Positions 43,638 through 52,679 of a DNA stretch of 64,000 bases are shown here, one piece after another. A model generated the notes under the pieces. It was not told the DNA's origin. It did no database searches and saw only the letters and a list, made by a program, of their open reading frames with translations. Source of the stretch: Paenibacillus oryzae (GTDB lineage Bacteria > Bacillota > Bacilli > Paenibacillales > Paenibacillaceae); assembly GCF_001675045.1 (NCBI RefSeq), contig NZ_LYPA01000054.1, forward strand, positions 62,001 through 126,000, in the 5' to 3' direction. Both the position numbers and the translations under genes were made by a program. Positions within the stretch are counted from its first letter, which is position 1. Every line of letters starts with the position of its first letter.

Positions 43638-44636
43638 TTACGTTCGGCGATGTCTGGAGCTGCTGCGCTCGATCAGAGTAGGCTCAAGCTGAATGCTTAC
43701 CGTTTCGGATGCCACCTCTTGCTCAATGCGATTAATTAACAGCGTCAGCGTGGTTGTAATCATCTCTTCAATGGGTTGATGAATGCTGGATATCCCCATA
43801 ACCTTAGCCAAATACGTGTCATCAAAACCAATCAGGCTGATGTCCTCCGGTATCCGAATGCCTCTTTCCTGTGCTATCTTCATAAATTCCAACGCCATCA
43901 CATCGTTTGAAGCAAAAACGCAGCTAAACTGAAATTCATTATTTTGCTCCAAATAACCTTCAATCGCTTTTCGGATAAGCAGGTTGCTGTTCTCGCCATC
44001 CGGGACGGCAATAAAATTATCGGAGTTAAAATGGATCTGATTTTCATACAACGTATTTTCAAAGCCTCGAAATTTATCATCGGCGTCAATTCCGATGTAG
44101 CCGAAGGTATTATGTCCGGCCCGCATAAATTGCTCCGCAACAAGGCGTCCGGCCTTGAGATGATTTAAGCCGACGCTATCGAATCCCTTAATCGTTTGTG
44201 TAATCACGACAGACGGAATAGGAAGCTTGCTTATTCTAGGAAGGTTATATTCCCCGGTTGGAACAAGGAGAAAGCCGTCAATCTGCCTCGCCATAAAATT
44301 TTGAATATTCTCCCATTCCAGAATCGAGTTATGCTTGGAGTTATGCAAAATAATATTATAACCGCGCTTTTTAGCTTCTGATTCCAGGTGATCAATTAAT
44401 TCAACAAAATAAGGATTGTAAATTTCGGTGACGCAAATGCCAATCAGCTTGGATTGGTTGCGCTTTAAGGTCTGAGCCGTTTTGTTAGGAACAAATCCAA
44501 CCTCCTCGATCACCTGCATGACCCGCTTAACAATTTCCTCGCTGACATCTTTGTTTCCATTAATGACCCGGGAGACAGTGGGCTGTGAAACATTGGCCAG
44601 CTTGGCTACCTCGCGCATTGTCATTTTTTTTACCAT
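43638..44636 (-). CDS. LacI-family transcriptional regulator of the fructoside operon
   Basis: 332 residues. The N-terminal helix-turn-helix is MREVAKLANVSQPTVSRVINGNKDV, with hinge NKTAQTLKRNQSKLIGI, then a periplasmic-binding-type effector domain (LIGFDDTYLAKVMGISSIHQP). It is divergent from a sugar ABC/GH32 operon across 184 bases holding two matching operators. Sugar released from sucrose or fructan is the expected inducer; the exact sugar is unknown. Confidence 0.9.
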   Translation of the reverse strand: MVKKMTMREVAKLANVSQPTVSRVINGNKDVSEEIVKRVMQVIEEVGFVPNKTAQTLKRNQSKLIGICVTEIYNPYFVELIDHLESEAKKRGYNIILHNSKHNSILEWENIQNFMARQIDGFLLVPTGEYNLPRISKLPIPSVVITQTIKGFDSVGLNHLKAGRLVAEQFMRAGHNTFGYIGIDADDKFRGFENTLYENQIHFNSDNFIAVPDGENSNLLIRKAIEGYLEQNNEFQFSCVFASNDVMALEFMKIAQERGIRIPEDISLIGFDDTYLAKVMGISSIHQPIEEMITTTLTLLINRIEQEVASETVSIQLEPTLIERSSSRHRRT

Positions 44637-44691
44637 AGTGAAGCTCCTTTCCTCTATATCCTGAGATCAATCATCATCATTTATTTATATC

Positions 44692-44705
44692 TGAATACGA
44701 ATTCT
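44692..44705. promoter_or_regulatory. LacI-type operator, lacI-proximal
   Basis: TGAATACGAATTCT matches the perfect palindrome at 44782-44795 at 12 of 14 positions. It lies 56 bases from the regulator start. The 90-base spacing between the two sites would allow looping. Confidence 0.65.
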
Positions 44706-44744
44706 TGTATACTTTTATATTATACACAATTATCAGATCATGTG

Positions 44745-44795
44745 TTGACAATAATAACTTTATTATATAGTATTTTTATTGTGAATACGTATTCA
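44745..44795 (+). promoter_or_regulatory. Promoter and perfect operator of the fructoside operon
   Basis: TTGACA (44745-44750), 17 bases, TAGTAT (44768-44773) forms the promoter. The perfect palindrome TGAATACGTATTCA (44782-44795), with the central CG typical of LacI operators, lies at the expected transcription start. Repression by blocking initiation or clearance is expected. Confidence 0.82.
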
Positions 44796-44820
44796 GTAAT
44801 TATTCTTAAGGGGGATCTCA

Positions 44821-46206
44821 ATGAAGAAGATATTGGTTGTTCTGGGTTGCATTATTTTTATACTACAAGCAACGGGCTGCAGCTCGGCCGGCTCCGGCAA
44901 AAACGGAAATAACAAAATCGTCGTGTGGACACAAGCTGCTGCGGACCACCCGGAGGGCAAAATGTTCGCAAGCAGAGTCGAGCGTTATAACGAGGCAAAT
45001 CCCGACAAGCTTCAGGTTGAAATTCAGAATATTACAAGAGCCGGCGCGGGTTCGGGGTATATTGACAAGCTGAATGCGGCAATTACCGCCAATGATATGC
45101 CGGATATATTCACCCTTGATGGCCCTGACGTTGCAGCGTACGTTGATGCTGGCGTCATCGGCGAGCTTGACAGCTATATGAGCAATGGCTTCAAGGAAGG
45201 TTTTACGGATTCGATTATTCAGCAGGGTACGGTCGACGGCAAGTTTTATGCGATGGGCTACTCTGATTCAGCGGTTGCGGTTATGTACAACGAGGATATG
45301 ATTAAAGCCTTGCCGGCCGACATTCAGGCAAAGGTGCCGGCTGCTGACGAGGATTGGACATGGGAGCAATTTGTAGCGCTTGCCCGCGACATTGATACTT
45401 ACGCCAAAAGCAGCTCGGATGCAGCATTTGCTGATTACAAGCTGGCGGTCAGCACCTTGCTGTCGGATATTGCAAGCGGAAGCTATGAGACGGGAACGTA
45501 TTATTTTACACCGCTTTTGTGGGGAAATGACAGCAACATTGTAGCGGAGGATGGGCTGACGGTTGATGGCGTTTTAAATGGCGAAAAAAGCTTGCAGGCT
45601 TTGACAAGCTATGCGCAGCTGTTCGCAGGCGACCCGCTTGCAAGCGCTTCCGAACCGGAGAAGGCTTTTCATACGGGGAAAGCGCCGTTGGCGGTGGCAG
45701 GCTTCTGGTATGTAAACGAGCTGAAGGATAATTACCCGAATCTGAAATACAGAACGGTCAGATACCCGAAAATGAGCGAAGGCTATAGCGGCTCCTATAC
45801 GCCATCGGGCAGCTGGACTTTTGTGAAAAGCGGAAAAATAACGGATGAAGAAAAGTCCAAGCAGGTTGTTGAGGTTATGGAATGGCTGACTAATGATCAA
45901 GCCGCAGAAGAATATTACGCTGCAAATGGCGCAATACCATCACGCAAAAATGCCATTTCCGTCATTAATACCAATACAGACAATGCTTATTACAATGAAG
46001 CATGGACGGTTATGCAATATCAGGTTGAGAAAACAAACAAAGCTCGCCCTGTGTCTGTTGGCTACCCGTATTTGTCAGAAACGTTTGCCAAGGATGTATT
46101 GCTGAAAATTGCGCAAAATCAAGCCGCAGATAGCGAAACGATTCAGAAATATTTGGATGACACGGTTAAAAAGCTGGATATGGAATTTGCAAAATACAAG
46201 AAATAA
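44821..46206 (+). CDS. Sugar ABC transporter substrate-binding lipoprotein
   Basis: 461 residues, extracellular solute-binding family 1. Lipobox ATGC after a hydrophobic signal (ILVVLGCIIFILQATGCSS). Characteristic MPDIFTLDGPDVAAYVDAG, KFYAMGYSDSAVAVMYNEDM and a Trp-rich ligand region. It should bind the oligosaccharide or sucrose imported by the two permeases that follow; no ATPase is encoded here, so a shared MsmX-type ATPase is implied. Confidence 0.9.
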   Translation: MKKILVVLGCIIFILQATGCSSAGSGKNGNNKIVVWTQAAADHPEGKMFASRVERYNEANPDKLQVEIQNITRAGAGSGYIDKLNAAITANDMPDIFTLDGPDVAAYVDAGVIGELDSYMSNGFKEGFTDSIIQQGTVDGKFYAMGYSDSAVAVMYNEDMIKALPADIQAKVPAADEDWTWEQFVALARDIDTYAKSSSDAAFADYKLAVSTLLSDIASGSYETGTYYFTPLLWGNDSNIVAEDGLTVDGVLNGEKSLQALTSYAQLFAGDPLASASEPEKAFHTGKAPLAVAGFWYVNELKDNYPNLKYRTVRYPKMSEGYSGSYTPSGSWTFVKSGKITDEEKSKQVVEVMEWLTNDQAAEEYYAANGAIPSRKNAISVINTNTDNAYYNEAWTVMQYQVEKTNKARPVSVGYPYLSETFAKDVLLKIAQNQAADSETIQKYLDDTVKKLDMEFAKYKK

Positions 46207-46221
46207 GCAGGCATGATCAGG

Positions 46222-46250
46222 GGCGAGGCTAGTCCTCGCCATTTTTTTTG
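46222..46250 (+). terminator. Intra-operon terminator after the binding-protein gene
   Basis: GGCGAGG (46222-46228), CTAGT, CCTCGCC (46234-46240), then ATTTTTTTT. It lies between the binding-protein and permease genes in the same direction and should act as a partial terminator giving excess binding protein. Confidence 0.9.
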
Positions 46251-46267
46251 CAGGGGGGAGTGCAGCT

Positions 46268-47158
46268 ATGGGGTTTCGTAATCGGTCTTACAAAAGGGCC
46301 GAGGTCATTACGGCGTATTGCTTTTTATTTTGCGCGATCGTGCTTGCGCTGTTGTTTATTGTCATCCCAATTGGCAGAGCGTTTACGTATGGCTTTACCG
46401 ACTATTATTTGCTTAAGCCGGATGACAAGGCCTTTATCGGACTGGACAATTTCTACCGTATTGCGACGGATGAGGTGTTCCTCAAAAGCTTTTTAAATAC
46501 GCTGCAATTCGTTGTGCTGGTCGTTCCGCTTCAGCTTGGCATGGCGCTGGGACTGGCTATGATTGTGAGCAAAAAGGTAATTGGCAACGCCTTTTTTAGA
46601 ACGGCCTATTTTTCCCCGGCTGTTTTGTCGCTAGTTGTCATTTCGATTTTGTGGACGGTTATGCTGAATCCCACCTCTGGTCTGATTAATGAAATATTGA
46701 CTGGACTGGGCTTGCCGGCACAGCCGTTTCTGACAAGCACCACTCAAGCGATGCCCACCATTGTGTTTATATCCGCATGGTCGGGCTGCGGCTATCAGAT
46801 GATGATCTTTCTGGCCGGATTGACGAACATCGACAAAAGCCTGTATGAGGCTGCCGATATTGACGGCGCCGGGAGCTTCAAAAAATTTGTGCATATTACG
46901 CTGCCCGGACTAAAGCCCATTACGATGTTCCTTGTCATTACAACAACCATTCAGGCGTTTAAGCTCATTGTACAGCCAATGGTCATGACTGGCGGCGGCC
47001 CCGACTATTCCACCATGACGATGCTGCAATACATTTATGAATATGGCTATCGTCACCGCAACATTGGGTATGCCAGCGCTATTACGCTTGTATTTACTAT
47101 CTTTTTGATTGCTGTTTCTATGGTGATCAAGCGGCTGTTTAAGGAGGAGAAGGCATGA
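46268..47158 (+). CDS. Sugar ABC transporter permease (MalF/UgpA type)
   Basis: 296 residues with six helices and the EAA-type cytoplasmic loop YEAADIDGAGSFKKFVHITLPGLKP. GGGGGGAG lies seven bases before the ATG. Partner of the second permease, whose start overlaps the stop by four bases. Confidence 0.9.
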   Translation: MGFRNRSYKRAEVITAYCFLFCAIVLALLFIVIPIGRAFTYGFTDYYLLKPDDKAFIGLDNFYRIATDEVFLKSFLNTLQFVVLVVPLQLGMALGLAMIVSKKVIGNAFFRTAYFSPAVLSLVVISILWTVMLNPTSGLINEILTGLGLPAQPFLTSTTQAMPTIVFISAWSGCGYQMMIFLAGLTNIDKSLYEAADIDGAGSFKKFVHITLPGLKPITMFLVITTTIQAFKLIVQPMVMTGGGPDYSTMTMLQYIYEYGYRHRNIGYASAITLVFTIFLIAVSMVIKRLFKEEKA

Positions 47159-47988
47159 AGCGTGTTAAAAAGGCGTTATTCTATTTGTTGGCCATTGCGC
47201 TTGCGCTGCAGTTTCTCATTCCGCTTGTTTGGATGATTTTGTCCTCTTTCAAAATCGACGACACCATTTATAAGGATTTGGGAACGATTTTTGCAGTTGT
47301 GCCCCATTTCCCGGATTTGACTTTAAAATCCTATCAGGAGCTGCTGGGGTATTATAATATTTTTCAAAATTTGTTTAATAGCCTGATTTATGCGTCCATT
47401 ACGGTTTTGGCGGGACTCATTATCAACTCGATTGCCGGATATTCGCTCGCCAGATTTCATTTTCCCTTCAAAAATGTAGTGATGCTGTTCATCATTGCGT
47501 TAATGATTGTACCTATTGAGGCCATTATTTTGCCGTTATTTCTGGTCGTGCATGATATGGGTCTGATTAATACGATGGCTGGGTATTTATTGCCGTTTTT
47601 TGTAAATGTCATGAACATCTTTTTGTTCAGGCAAAATTTTATGTCGTATCCGGGCGAGCTTATCGAAGCCTCCAAGGTGGACGGGCTAGGGGAATTTGGC
47701 TCCTTTTGCCGAATTGTTGTTCCTTCTAGCGTTCCGATGTACGTGACAGTTGGTATCTTGACCTTCCTTGCCTCCTGGAACGATTTTTTGTGGCCGGTCA
47801 TGGCCATCTCCAACTCTGGCTTAATGCCGATTCAGGTAGCGCTTAATGCCATCTTCAGCGACACCTACAATATTTTTACGAGCCACATGATGGCGGCGCT
47901 TACGATGGTGACGATTCCGATCGTTCTACTGTTTGTTGTGTTCCAGAAGTACATCATTGATGGCGTAGTTCGCAGCGGTATTAAATAG
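47155..47988 (+). CDS. Sugar ABC transporter permease (MalG/UgpE type)
   Basis: 277 residues with six helices and EAA loop IEASKVDGLGEFGSFCRIVVPSSVP. It completes the heterodimeric CUT1 import channel. GGAGGAG precedes the start. The GH32 hydrolase gene follows after 16 bases. Confidence 0.9.
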   Translation: MKRVKKALFYLLAIALALQFLIPLVWMILSSFKIDDTIYKDLGTIFAVVPHFPDLTLKSYQELLGYYNIFQNLFNSLIYASITVLAGLIINSIAGYSLARFHFPFKNVVMLFIIALMIVPIEAIILPLFLVVHDMGLINTMAGYLLPFFVNVMNIFLFRQNFMSYPGELIEASKVDGLGEFGSFCRIVVPSSVPMYVTVGILTFLASWNDFLWPVMAISNSGLMPIQVALNAIFSDTYNIFTSHMMAALTMVTIPIVLLFVVFQKYIIDGVVRSGIK

Positions 47989-48004
47989 AAAAGGGTGAAA
48001 CATA

Positions 48005-49477
48005 TTGGATAAGATACTGGAGGCTTCCGATTATATTAAGAAAAATATAGGAAAGGTGGACAAGCGGCCGCATTTTCATTTTACTCCCGAAATTGGCTGG
48101 ATGAACGATCCAAACGGCTTTAGCTTTTTCAAAGGAAGCTATCATCTTTTTTATCAGCACAACCCCTATGACGTGGTGTGGAACAATATTCATTGGGGGC
48201 ATGCAACAACTACTGATTTTATCAGGTGGAGCTACCAGCCAACCGCACTGGCAAACGACAAGTCCTATGATGCAAACGGCTGCTTTTCCGGCAGCGCCAT
48301 CGAGAAGGACGGCAAGCTGTATCTGATGTATACGGGCCATATTGACCCCAATTTGAATGGGATTAAGGCCGAGGAGCAAATCAGGCAATATCAATGTATT
48401 GCAGTGTCCGAGGACGGGATTTCTTTTGCCAAGCATGAGAATAATCCCGTCATTGCCGAACAGGAGCTGCCGGAGGGTTATCTCATCTGCGATTTCCGTG
48501 ATCCGAAGGTTTGGCAGGAAGGCGATATGTATTATTGCGTGTTGGCTGTCCGCAATACCAATCGCCGGGGAGAAATTTTGATGTTCAGCTCCTCCGATCT
48601 AATAGAGTGGACATTCGCTTCCTCGATTTATCAGAGTAAACCGGAGGACAATCTGCTGCTGGAATGCCCGGATTATTTTAAGGTTGACGGCAAGGACGTA
48701 TTGCTGTTTTCCACGATGCCATGCGATCCTCAATACAAGGGAGATATTTCTCATAAAACCTCCTATGCCATCGGCAAGCTGGTTTACGGGCAAGGCCGAT
48801 TTTTTGTAGAAAGCGAAGGGCTGCTGGATTATGGCTCGAATTTTTATGCGCCTCAAACGACGGAGGGAGAATTTGGAGAACGTCTGCTTATCGGCTGGAT
48901 GCAAAAATGGACGCAAGCGGCTCCGCCGGAGGGAATGCTCTTTAATGGCATGATGTCGCTGCCAAGAGAGCTGAGCGTACGAGGGAATCAGCTTATTCAA
49001 CGGCCGGTTAAGCACATTCAATCCTATTTTGCGGCCGCCATTACGCTTGAGGAGGTTTCTCTTCTACAAGATGAGATTTTACCGCTGCCGGAAGGTGATA
49101 TGGGGCATATCCATGTGGAGATTGCTGATGAAAAGGGGCAGTTTATGATAGAGCTGCGCAAAAGCGGGAATCAAGCGGTACGGGTGCTGGTGGACAGGCG
49201 GTGTGGCAAGCTGGAATTAAGCTCTGATTATGGAGATGAGCAGCCAGTTGCGCTGGAGCTGTCCAGACTAGGGACCGTGGAGCTGGATATTTATATGGAC
49301 CTTTATTCCGTGGAGCTGTTTTTAAACAATGGGGAAAAGGTATGGACGACGACCTCTTATGAGAAGCAGGGGAGAGGGTTATCTATCTCTGCGGCTTCGG
49401 CATGCTCCATTGCCCAAATTGTATACGCCCCGTTTTTGCTTGAGCAGACAGAGCAATTAGCTGGACAGGCAGAATAG
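48005..49477 (+). CDS. GH32 beta-fructosidase (sucrose/fructan hydrolase)
   Basis: 490 residues. GH32 five-bladed propeller with nucleophile motif GWMNDPNGF, stabiliser motif FRDPKVW and acid/base motif LECPDYF, followed by the C-terminal beta-sandwich (LDIYMDLYSVELFLNNGE). No signal peptide, so it hydrolyses imported substrate in the cytoplasm, releasing fructose. TTG 48005 follows AAAGGGTG. Sucrose, sucrose-6-phosphate or short fructans are possible; ABC rather than PTS uptake argues for unphosphorylated substrate. Confidence 0.92.
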   Translation: MDKILEASDYIKKNIGKVDKRPHFHFTPEIGWMNDPNGFSFFKGSYHLFYQHNPYDVVWNNIHWGHATTTDFIRWSYQPTALANDKSYDANGCFSGSAIEKDGKLYLMYTGHIDPNLNGIKAEEQIRQYQCIAVSEDGISFAKHENNPVIAEQELPEGYLICDFRDPKVWQEGDMYYCVLAVRNTNRRGEILMFSSSDLIEWTFASSIYQSKPEDNLLLECPDYFKVDGKDVLLFSTMPCDPQYKGDISHKTSYAIGKLVYGQGRFFVESEGLLDYGSNFYAPQTTEGEFGERLLIGWMQKWTQAAPPEGMLFNGMMSLPRELSVRGNQLIQRPVKHIQSYFAAAITLEEVSLLQDEILPLPEGDMGHIHVEIADEKGQFMIELRKSGNQAVRVLVDRRCGKLELSSDYGDEQPVALELSRLGTVELDIYMDLYSVELFLNNGEKVWTTTSYEKQGRGLSISAASACSIAQIVYAPFLLEQTEQLAGQAE

Positions 49478-49480
49478 ATC

Positions 49481-50512
49481 ATGCGGGATCATAAAATGAA
49501 TGCAGACGAAATCGGAGCGGTTAAGCATATGTACGATGTTGCAGCTTTAGGAGAGCTGTTGATAGATTTTACCCCCGAGGGCAAAATGGAGAGCGGAAAT
49601 CCGCGGTTTGTGCAAAATGCCGGAGGCGCTCCGGCCAACGTGCTGGCAGCCTTATCCGCATTGGGGCGGAAAACGGCATTTATCGGAAAGGTGGGGGATG
49701 ATTCCTTTGGTCATTTCCTGAGGAACTCGCTAGAGGCTGCGGGCATTCATTCCTCAGGACTTGTTTTTACGGCGGAAACGCCAACGACCTTGGCGTTTGT
49801 GCATTTGGATTCCGGCGGGGATCGCAGCTTCAGCTTTTATCGCAATCCCGGAGCGGATGCAACGCTGATGAAGGCGGAGGTGGCCGATGAGCTGCTTGAA
49901 AACAGCCGCATCTTTCATTTTGGCTCCTTGTCGCTTACGCATGAAGCTGCGGCGGAGGCTACCTTGTATGCAGCCGGACGGGCGAAGCAGGCTGGCAAGC
50001 TGATTTCCTTTGATCCCAATCTGAGGGAGAGGTTATGGGATAGTCTGACGCATGCCGGCGATATGATTCGCAAGGCGCTTGGTTTTGCCGATGTCGTCAA
50101 GCTTTCCGAGGAGGAGCTGCTTTTTCTGACGGATAAACCGGACATGGAGGCAGCGCTTGAGGATTTGTGCAGCACGTTTTCTATTTCGCTTGCCTTTGTT
50201 ACGCTTGGCGCAAAGGGCTGCTATTACCGATGCGGCGAGCTGACCGGGCTGGTGCCGGGGTATCAGGTGCAGGCTGTGGATACGACGGGAGCGGGCGATG
50301 CCTTTTTGGGCGGGGTGCTGCATCAATTGCTTTTGCTGGGACTCGGGTCGGGTGTTGCCGGGTTGCAGCAGCATCAGCTCGACCAGATTGCAGCGTTTGC
50401 CAACGCAGTTGGAGCTTTGGCGACTGTTCGCAAGGGAGCAATGGCCAGCATGCCAAGCTTGGAAGAAGTGGAACAGTTGATACAGGGTAAAATAAACGTG
50501 AAAATGAAGTGA
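49481..50512 (+). CDS. PfkB-family carbohydrate kinase (fructokinase-like)
   Basis: 343 residues from ATG 49481; family similarity begins at YDVAALGELLIDF (ATG 49529, GGAG 11 bases upstream), so the first 16 residues may not be translated. Substrate motif NAGGAPANVLAALSALGR and the catalytic DTTGAGDAFLGG are intact. It would phosphorylate fructose released by the GH32 enzyme, and is the last gene of the operon. Confidence 0.9.
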   Translation: MRDHKMNADEIGAVKHMYDVAALGELLIDFTPEGKMESGNPRFVQNAGGAPANVLAALSALGRKTAFIGKVGDDSFGHFLRNSLEAAGIHSSGLVFTAETPTTLAFVHLDSGGDRSFSFYRNPGADATLMKAEVADELLENSRIFHFGSLSLTHEAAAEATLYAAGRAKQAGKLISFDPNLRERLWDSLTHAGDMIRKALGFADVVKLSEEELLFLTDKPDMEAALEDLCSTFSISLAFVTLGAKGCYYRCGELTGLVPGYQVQAVDTTGAGDAFLGGVLHQLLLLGLGSGVAGLQQHQLDQIAAFANAVGALATVRKGAMASMPSLEEVEQLIQGKINVKMK

Positions 50513-50576
50513 ATATAAGGGGCATTTCGCTTCCGCATATTATGCGCAGGTGATATGCCCCTGTTCACTTTTTTTG
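50508..50576 (+). terminator. Terminator of the fructoside operon
   Basis: AGTGAA plus AGGGGCAT pairs with ATGCCCCT plus TTCACT, followed by seven T. The stem begins within the kinase stop codon region. Confidence 0.88.
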
Positions 50577-50687
50577 GTTTTTTTGGCGGATTGATCTTCG
50601 TGTTCTATTATTATAAACTTGGTAGGGCTTGGGAATACCACAGTGGAAATGTCTCAAAACAATTAAACATAGAAAGGCGGCAAAGTA

Positions 50688-51011
50688 ATGAAATTGGATG
50701 CTGATTTTATTTATTTGGAAGACATGTATAACGATGGCTACTTCCCTGATTTATTAGTGGATAAGGTGAAGGAGCGGATCATGGAAGTGGTACGGTTTTT
50801 GGAAAGCGGGTCTCATTCGAATGAAGCGATACAGAACGAGCTGGATAAGATGACCATCGCCATCAACGATCTGCAGGAAGAATTCGAGGAGCATGACAGC
50901 GAAATTGAAACCGTGGCACGGGATTCCATCGGGACGACCGTAGAAGCGATCCTGAATTCGTTTCAGGTGGATATCGATATCGAGACGGCCATCAGGGAAA
51001 GAGATTGGTAA
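50688..51011 (+). CDS. DUF5713-like small acidic protein
   Basis: 107 residues, soluble, mostly helical and acidic. The start (YLEDMYNDGYFPDLLVDKVKERIMEVVRFLESGSHS) fits the DUF5713 family as I recall it; function unknown. GAAAGGCGG precedes the ATG. It is followed by two further small cytoplasmic proteins of the sort found in toxin-immunity clusters. Confidence 0.65.
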   Translation: MKLDADFIYLEDMYNDGYFPDLLVDKVKERIMEVVRFLESGSHSNEAIQNELDKMTIAINDLQEEFEEHDSEIETVARDSIGTTVEAILNSFQVDIDIETAIRERDW

Positions 51012-51060
51012 TCGGAGATTTCTATCAAAAAATAGAATGGTGCAGGAGGTGCGGACCACG

Positions 51061-51819
51061 ATGGAAGATATGCGGGCACTATTAAAACCTTTTTCCTGCA
51101 CAATGGCGGTCATAGAGCAGCTGACCTTTCCAGTCAGCGGCCCAGATGGGACGGGGCAATTGTTGATTTTGCCTAGTGATAATATTCTGGAGATGATGGA
51201 GGAGGCACTGGAAGAGGAAGCATCGCTGACTTTATTTGTCGAGATGAAGCTGGAGCAAGTGCATTCTCTGACCAAGCTTGATGCGTTGCGCCATATCGTA
51301 AGCGCTTATTTGGCGTATGTCGATTTACCGCCAGAGGTTAAGCGGATGGACGACAAAAGTTTTGAAGAGGTTTATGCTGCTTATGCCCGCGTATGGGAAG
51401 GGAATGAGCTGTTGGACGAAAAACAGACAAGCTCATCTTATGCTTATCCGGAAATCAATGCGGACTGGATAGAGGCTCGTATGGAGGATGGGGCGCTGCT
51501 GTTGCCGATGAAAGCAGATGAACGATACCATGCTCCCCTAATCGTACCGATGGACGGTTATAACGAGTGCCCGCAGCCCCTCTATCAAGCCGCCTTGTTC
51601 AAGCACTGGCAGGATGAATTTGAGATGATGCCGCTTGCGGTAACGCAGAATACATGGGTGGTTCGCGCGGGAAGGCTTCCCGCAACGGATAATGAAGCGC
51701 TGCAGCTGGCCAAAGAGCATTTTATGTTCTGTCAGTATGTACTAGATTCCTTTGATTCAGTTGGGCAATATGCAAGCTATTTAAAATGCAATGAGATTTG
51801 GTATTTTTGGTGGGATTGA
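51061..51819 (+). CDS. DUF4253-domain protein
   Basis: About 252 residues. The C-terminal third has the DUF4253 pattern: ALFKHWQDEFEMMPLAVTQNTWVV, then EALQLAKEHFMFCQYVLDS and the terminal IWYFWWD. ATG 51061 is chosen because GGAGG sits 11 bases upstream; the ATG at 51037 has no ribosome site. DUF4253 proteins are often found among immunity-type genes; molecular activity is unknown. Confidence 0.75.
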   Translation: MEDMRALLKPFSCTMAVIEQLTFPVSGPDGTGQLLILPSDNILEMMEEALEEEASLTLFVEMKLEQVHSLTKLDALRHIVSAYLAYVDLPPEVKRMDDKSFEEVYAAYARVWEGNELLDEKQTSSSYAYPEINADWIEARMEDGALLLPMKADERYHAPLIVPMDGYNECPQPLYQAALFKHWQDEFEMMPLAVTQNTWVVRAGRLPATDNEALQLAKEHFMFCQYVLDSFDSVGQYASYLKCNEIWYFWWD

Positions 51820-51848
51820 TTCAATAGGTTACTAAACGTTACGGACAG

Positions 51849-52388
51849 TTGGAATCATGTCTCAGGATGCTGCATCGCTTAGAACCGCTGCAAGGCATGG
51901 ATGTGAATGGAGTTGGTTATGTTGCGTTTGGACAAACGGCACAACAGGTGAAGCAACTGCTGGGTGAACCATCAAATACATATGACAAGCAACTCTTTTA
52001 CGACGAGCTCGAGCTTCGCATTGATTTGAATGATGAGGACCGCGTTGATTTTATTGAATGCATCTACGGTCCGTTTTGCGAGAAGACAATCCCGCTTATC
52101 TACGGGGAACGGCTATTTGAGCTGCCTGGCGAAGCGCTGGTCGCATTGTTAGCCGAAAAAAACAACGGCAAAATCGACGATACGGAAGCTGAACATGGCT
52201 ATTCGTTCCTGGAAATCAGTGTTGGCATTTATCGCGAATCAACACCGGGGGATTTGCTGGAATCGATCGAGGAAGCCAAGGCCGAAGGTACGTATGAGGA
52301 AGATCGCGACTGGCTTGAGAACGATTTGCGGAAGTCGAACCATTTCTGGACGATTGGCATCGGGGAGAAAGGGTATTACGTTCTATGA
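51849..52388 (+). CDS. Hypothetical small acidic protein
   Basis: 179 residues from TTG 51849 (ATG 51867 or 51897 possible; no strong ribosome site at any). Acidic and soluble with alternating strands and helices (VGYVAFGQTAQQVKQLLGEP, ELRIDLNDEDRVDFIECI, SFLEISVGIYRE). No family was recognised. Position after the DUF5713 and DUF4253 genes and similar size and charge suggest a shared role, perhaps immunity. Confidence 0.6.
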   Translation: MESCLRMLHRLEPLQGMDVNGVGYVAFGQTAQQVKQLLGEPSNTYDKQLFYDELELRIDLNDEDRVDFIECIYGPFCEKTIPLIYGERLFELPGEALVALLAEKNNGKIDDTEAEHGYSFLEISVGIYRESTPGDLLESIEEAKAEGTYEEDRDWLENDLRKSNHFWTIGIGEKGYYVL

Positions 52389-52679
52389 GAAAGTCAAATC
52401 GAAAGATTTAATGAAATGACCGGTGGACCTGTTCCTTTCGCAACACCGTTTTATCATTTCCACCAATAAATAATACAGTTGTATCGCTATGTCCTCTGCA
52501 AACCAACTGTACTGGGTTTCATCGTCTAGCTGCTTTTTCGTTAGTTGAACCAATTTGTTACTGCAAATCCACCAAGAAAAAAATGTTCTTTTTGAGTAAG
52601 GCTGGTGGAGGCGAACCGTGGTTATGCAAAACCACAATTCGCCGTCGTATATCTCTACAATATGCTTACAACGATCCAC
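52383..52679 (-). CDS. Possible small protein following the amidohydrolase gene
   Basis: 98 residues from GTG 52679 with AAGGGCGG seven bases upstream, overlapping the amidohydrolase 3' end by 14 bases. Rich in Trp, Cys and Tyr (LWFCITTVRLHQ, RTFFSWWICSNKL, SWFAEDIAIQLYYLL). No family recognised. The composition and the coupling favour a real gene or the remnant of one, but it could be chance. Confidence 0.35.
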   Translation of the reverse strand: MDRCKHIVEIYDGELWFCITTVRLHQPYSKRTFFSWWICSNKLVQLTKKQLDDETQYSWFAEDIAIQLYYLLVEMIKRCCERNRSTGHFIKSFDLTFS

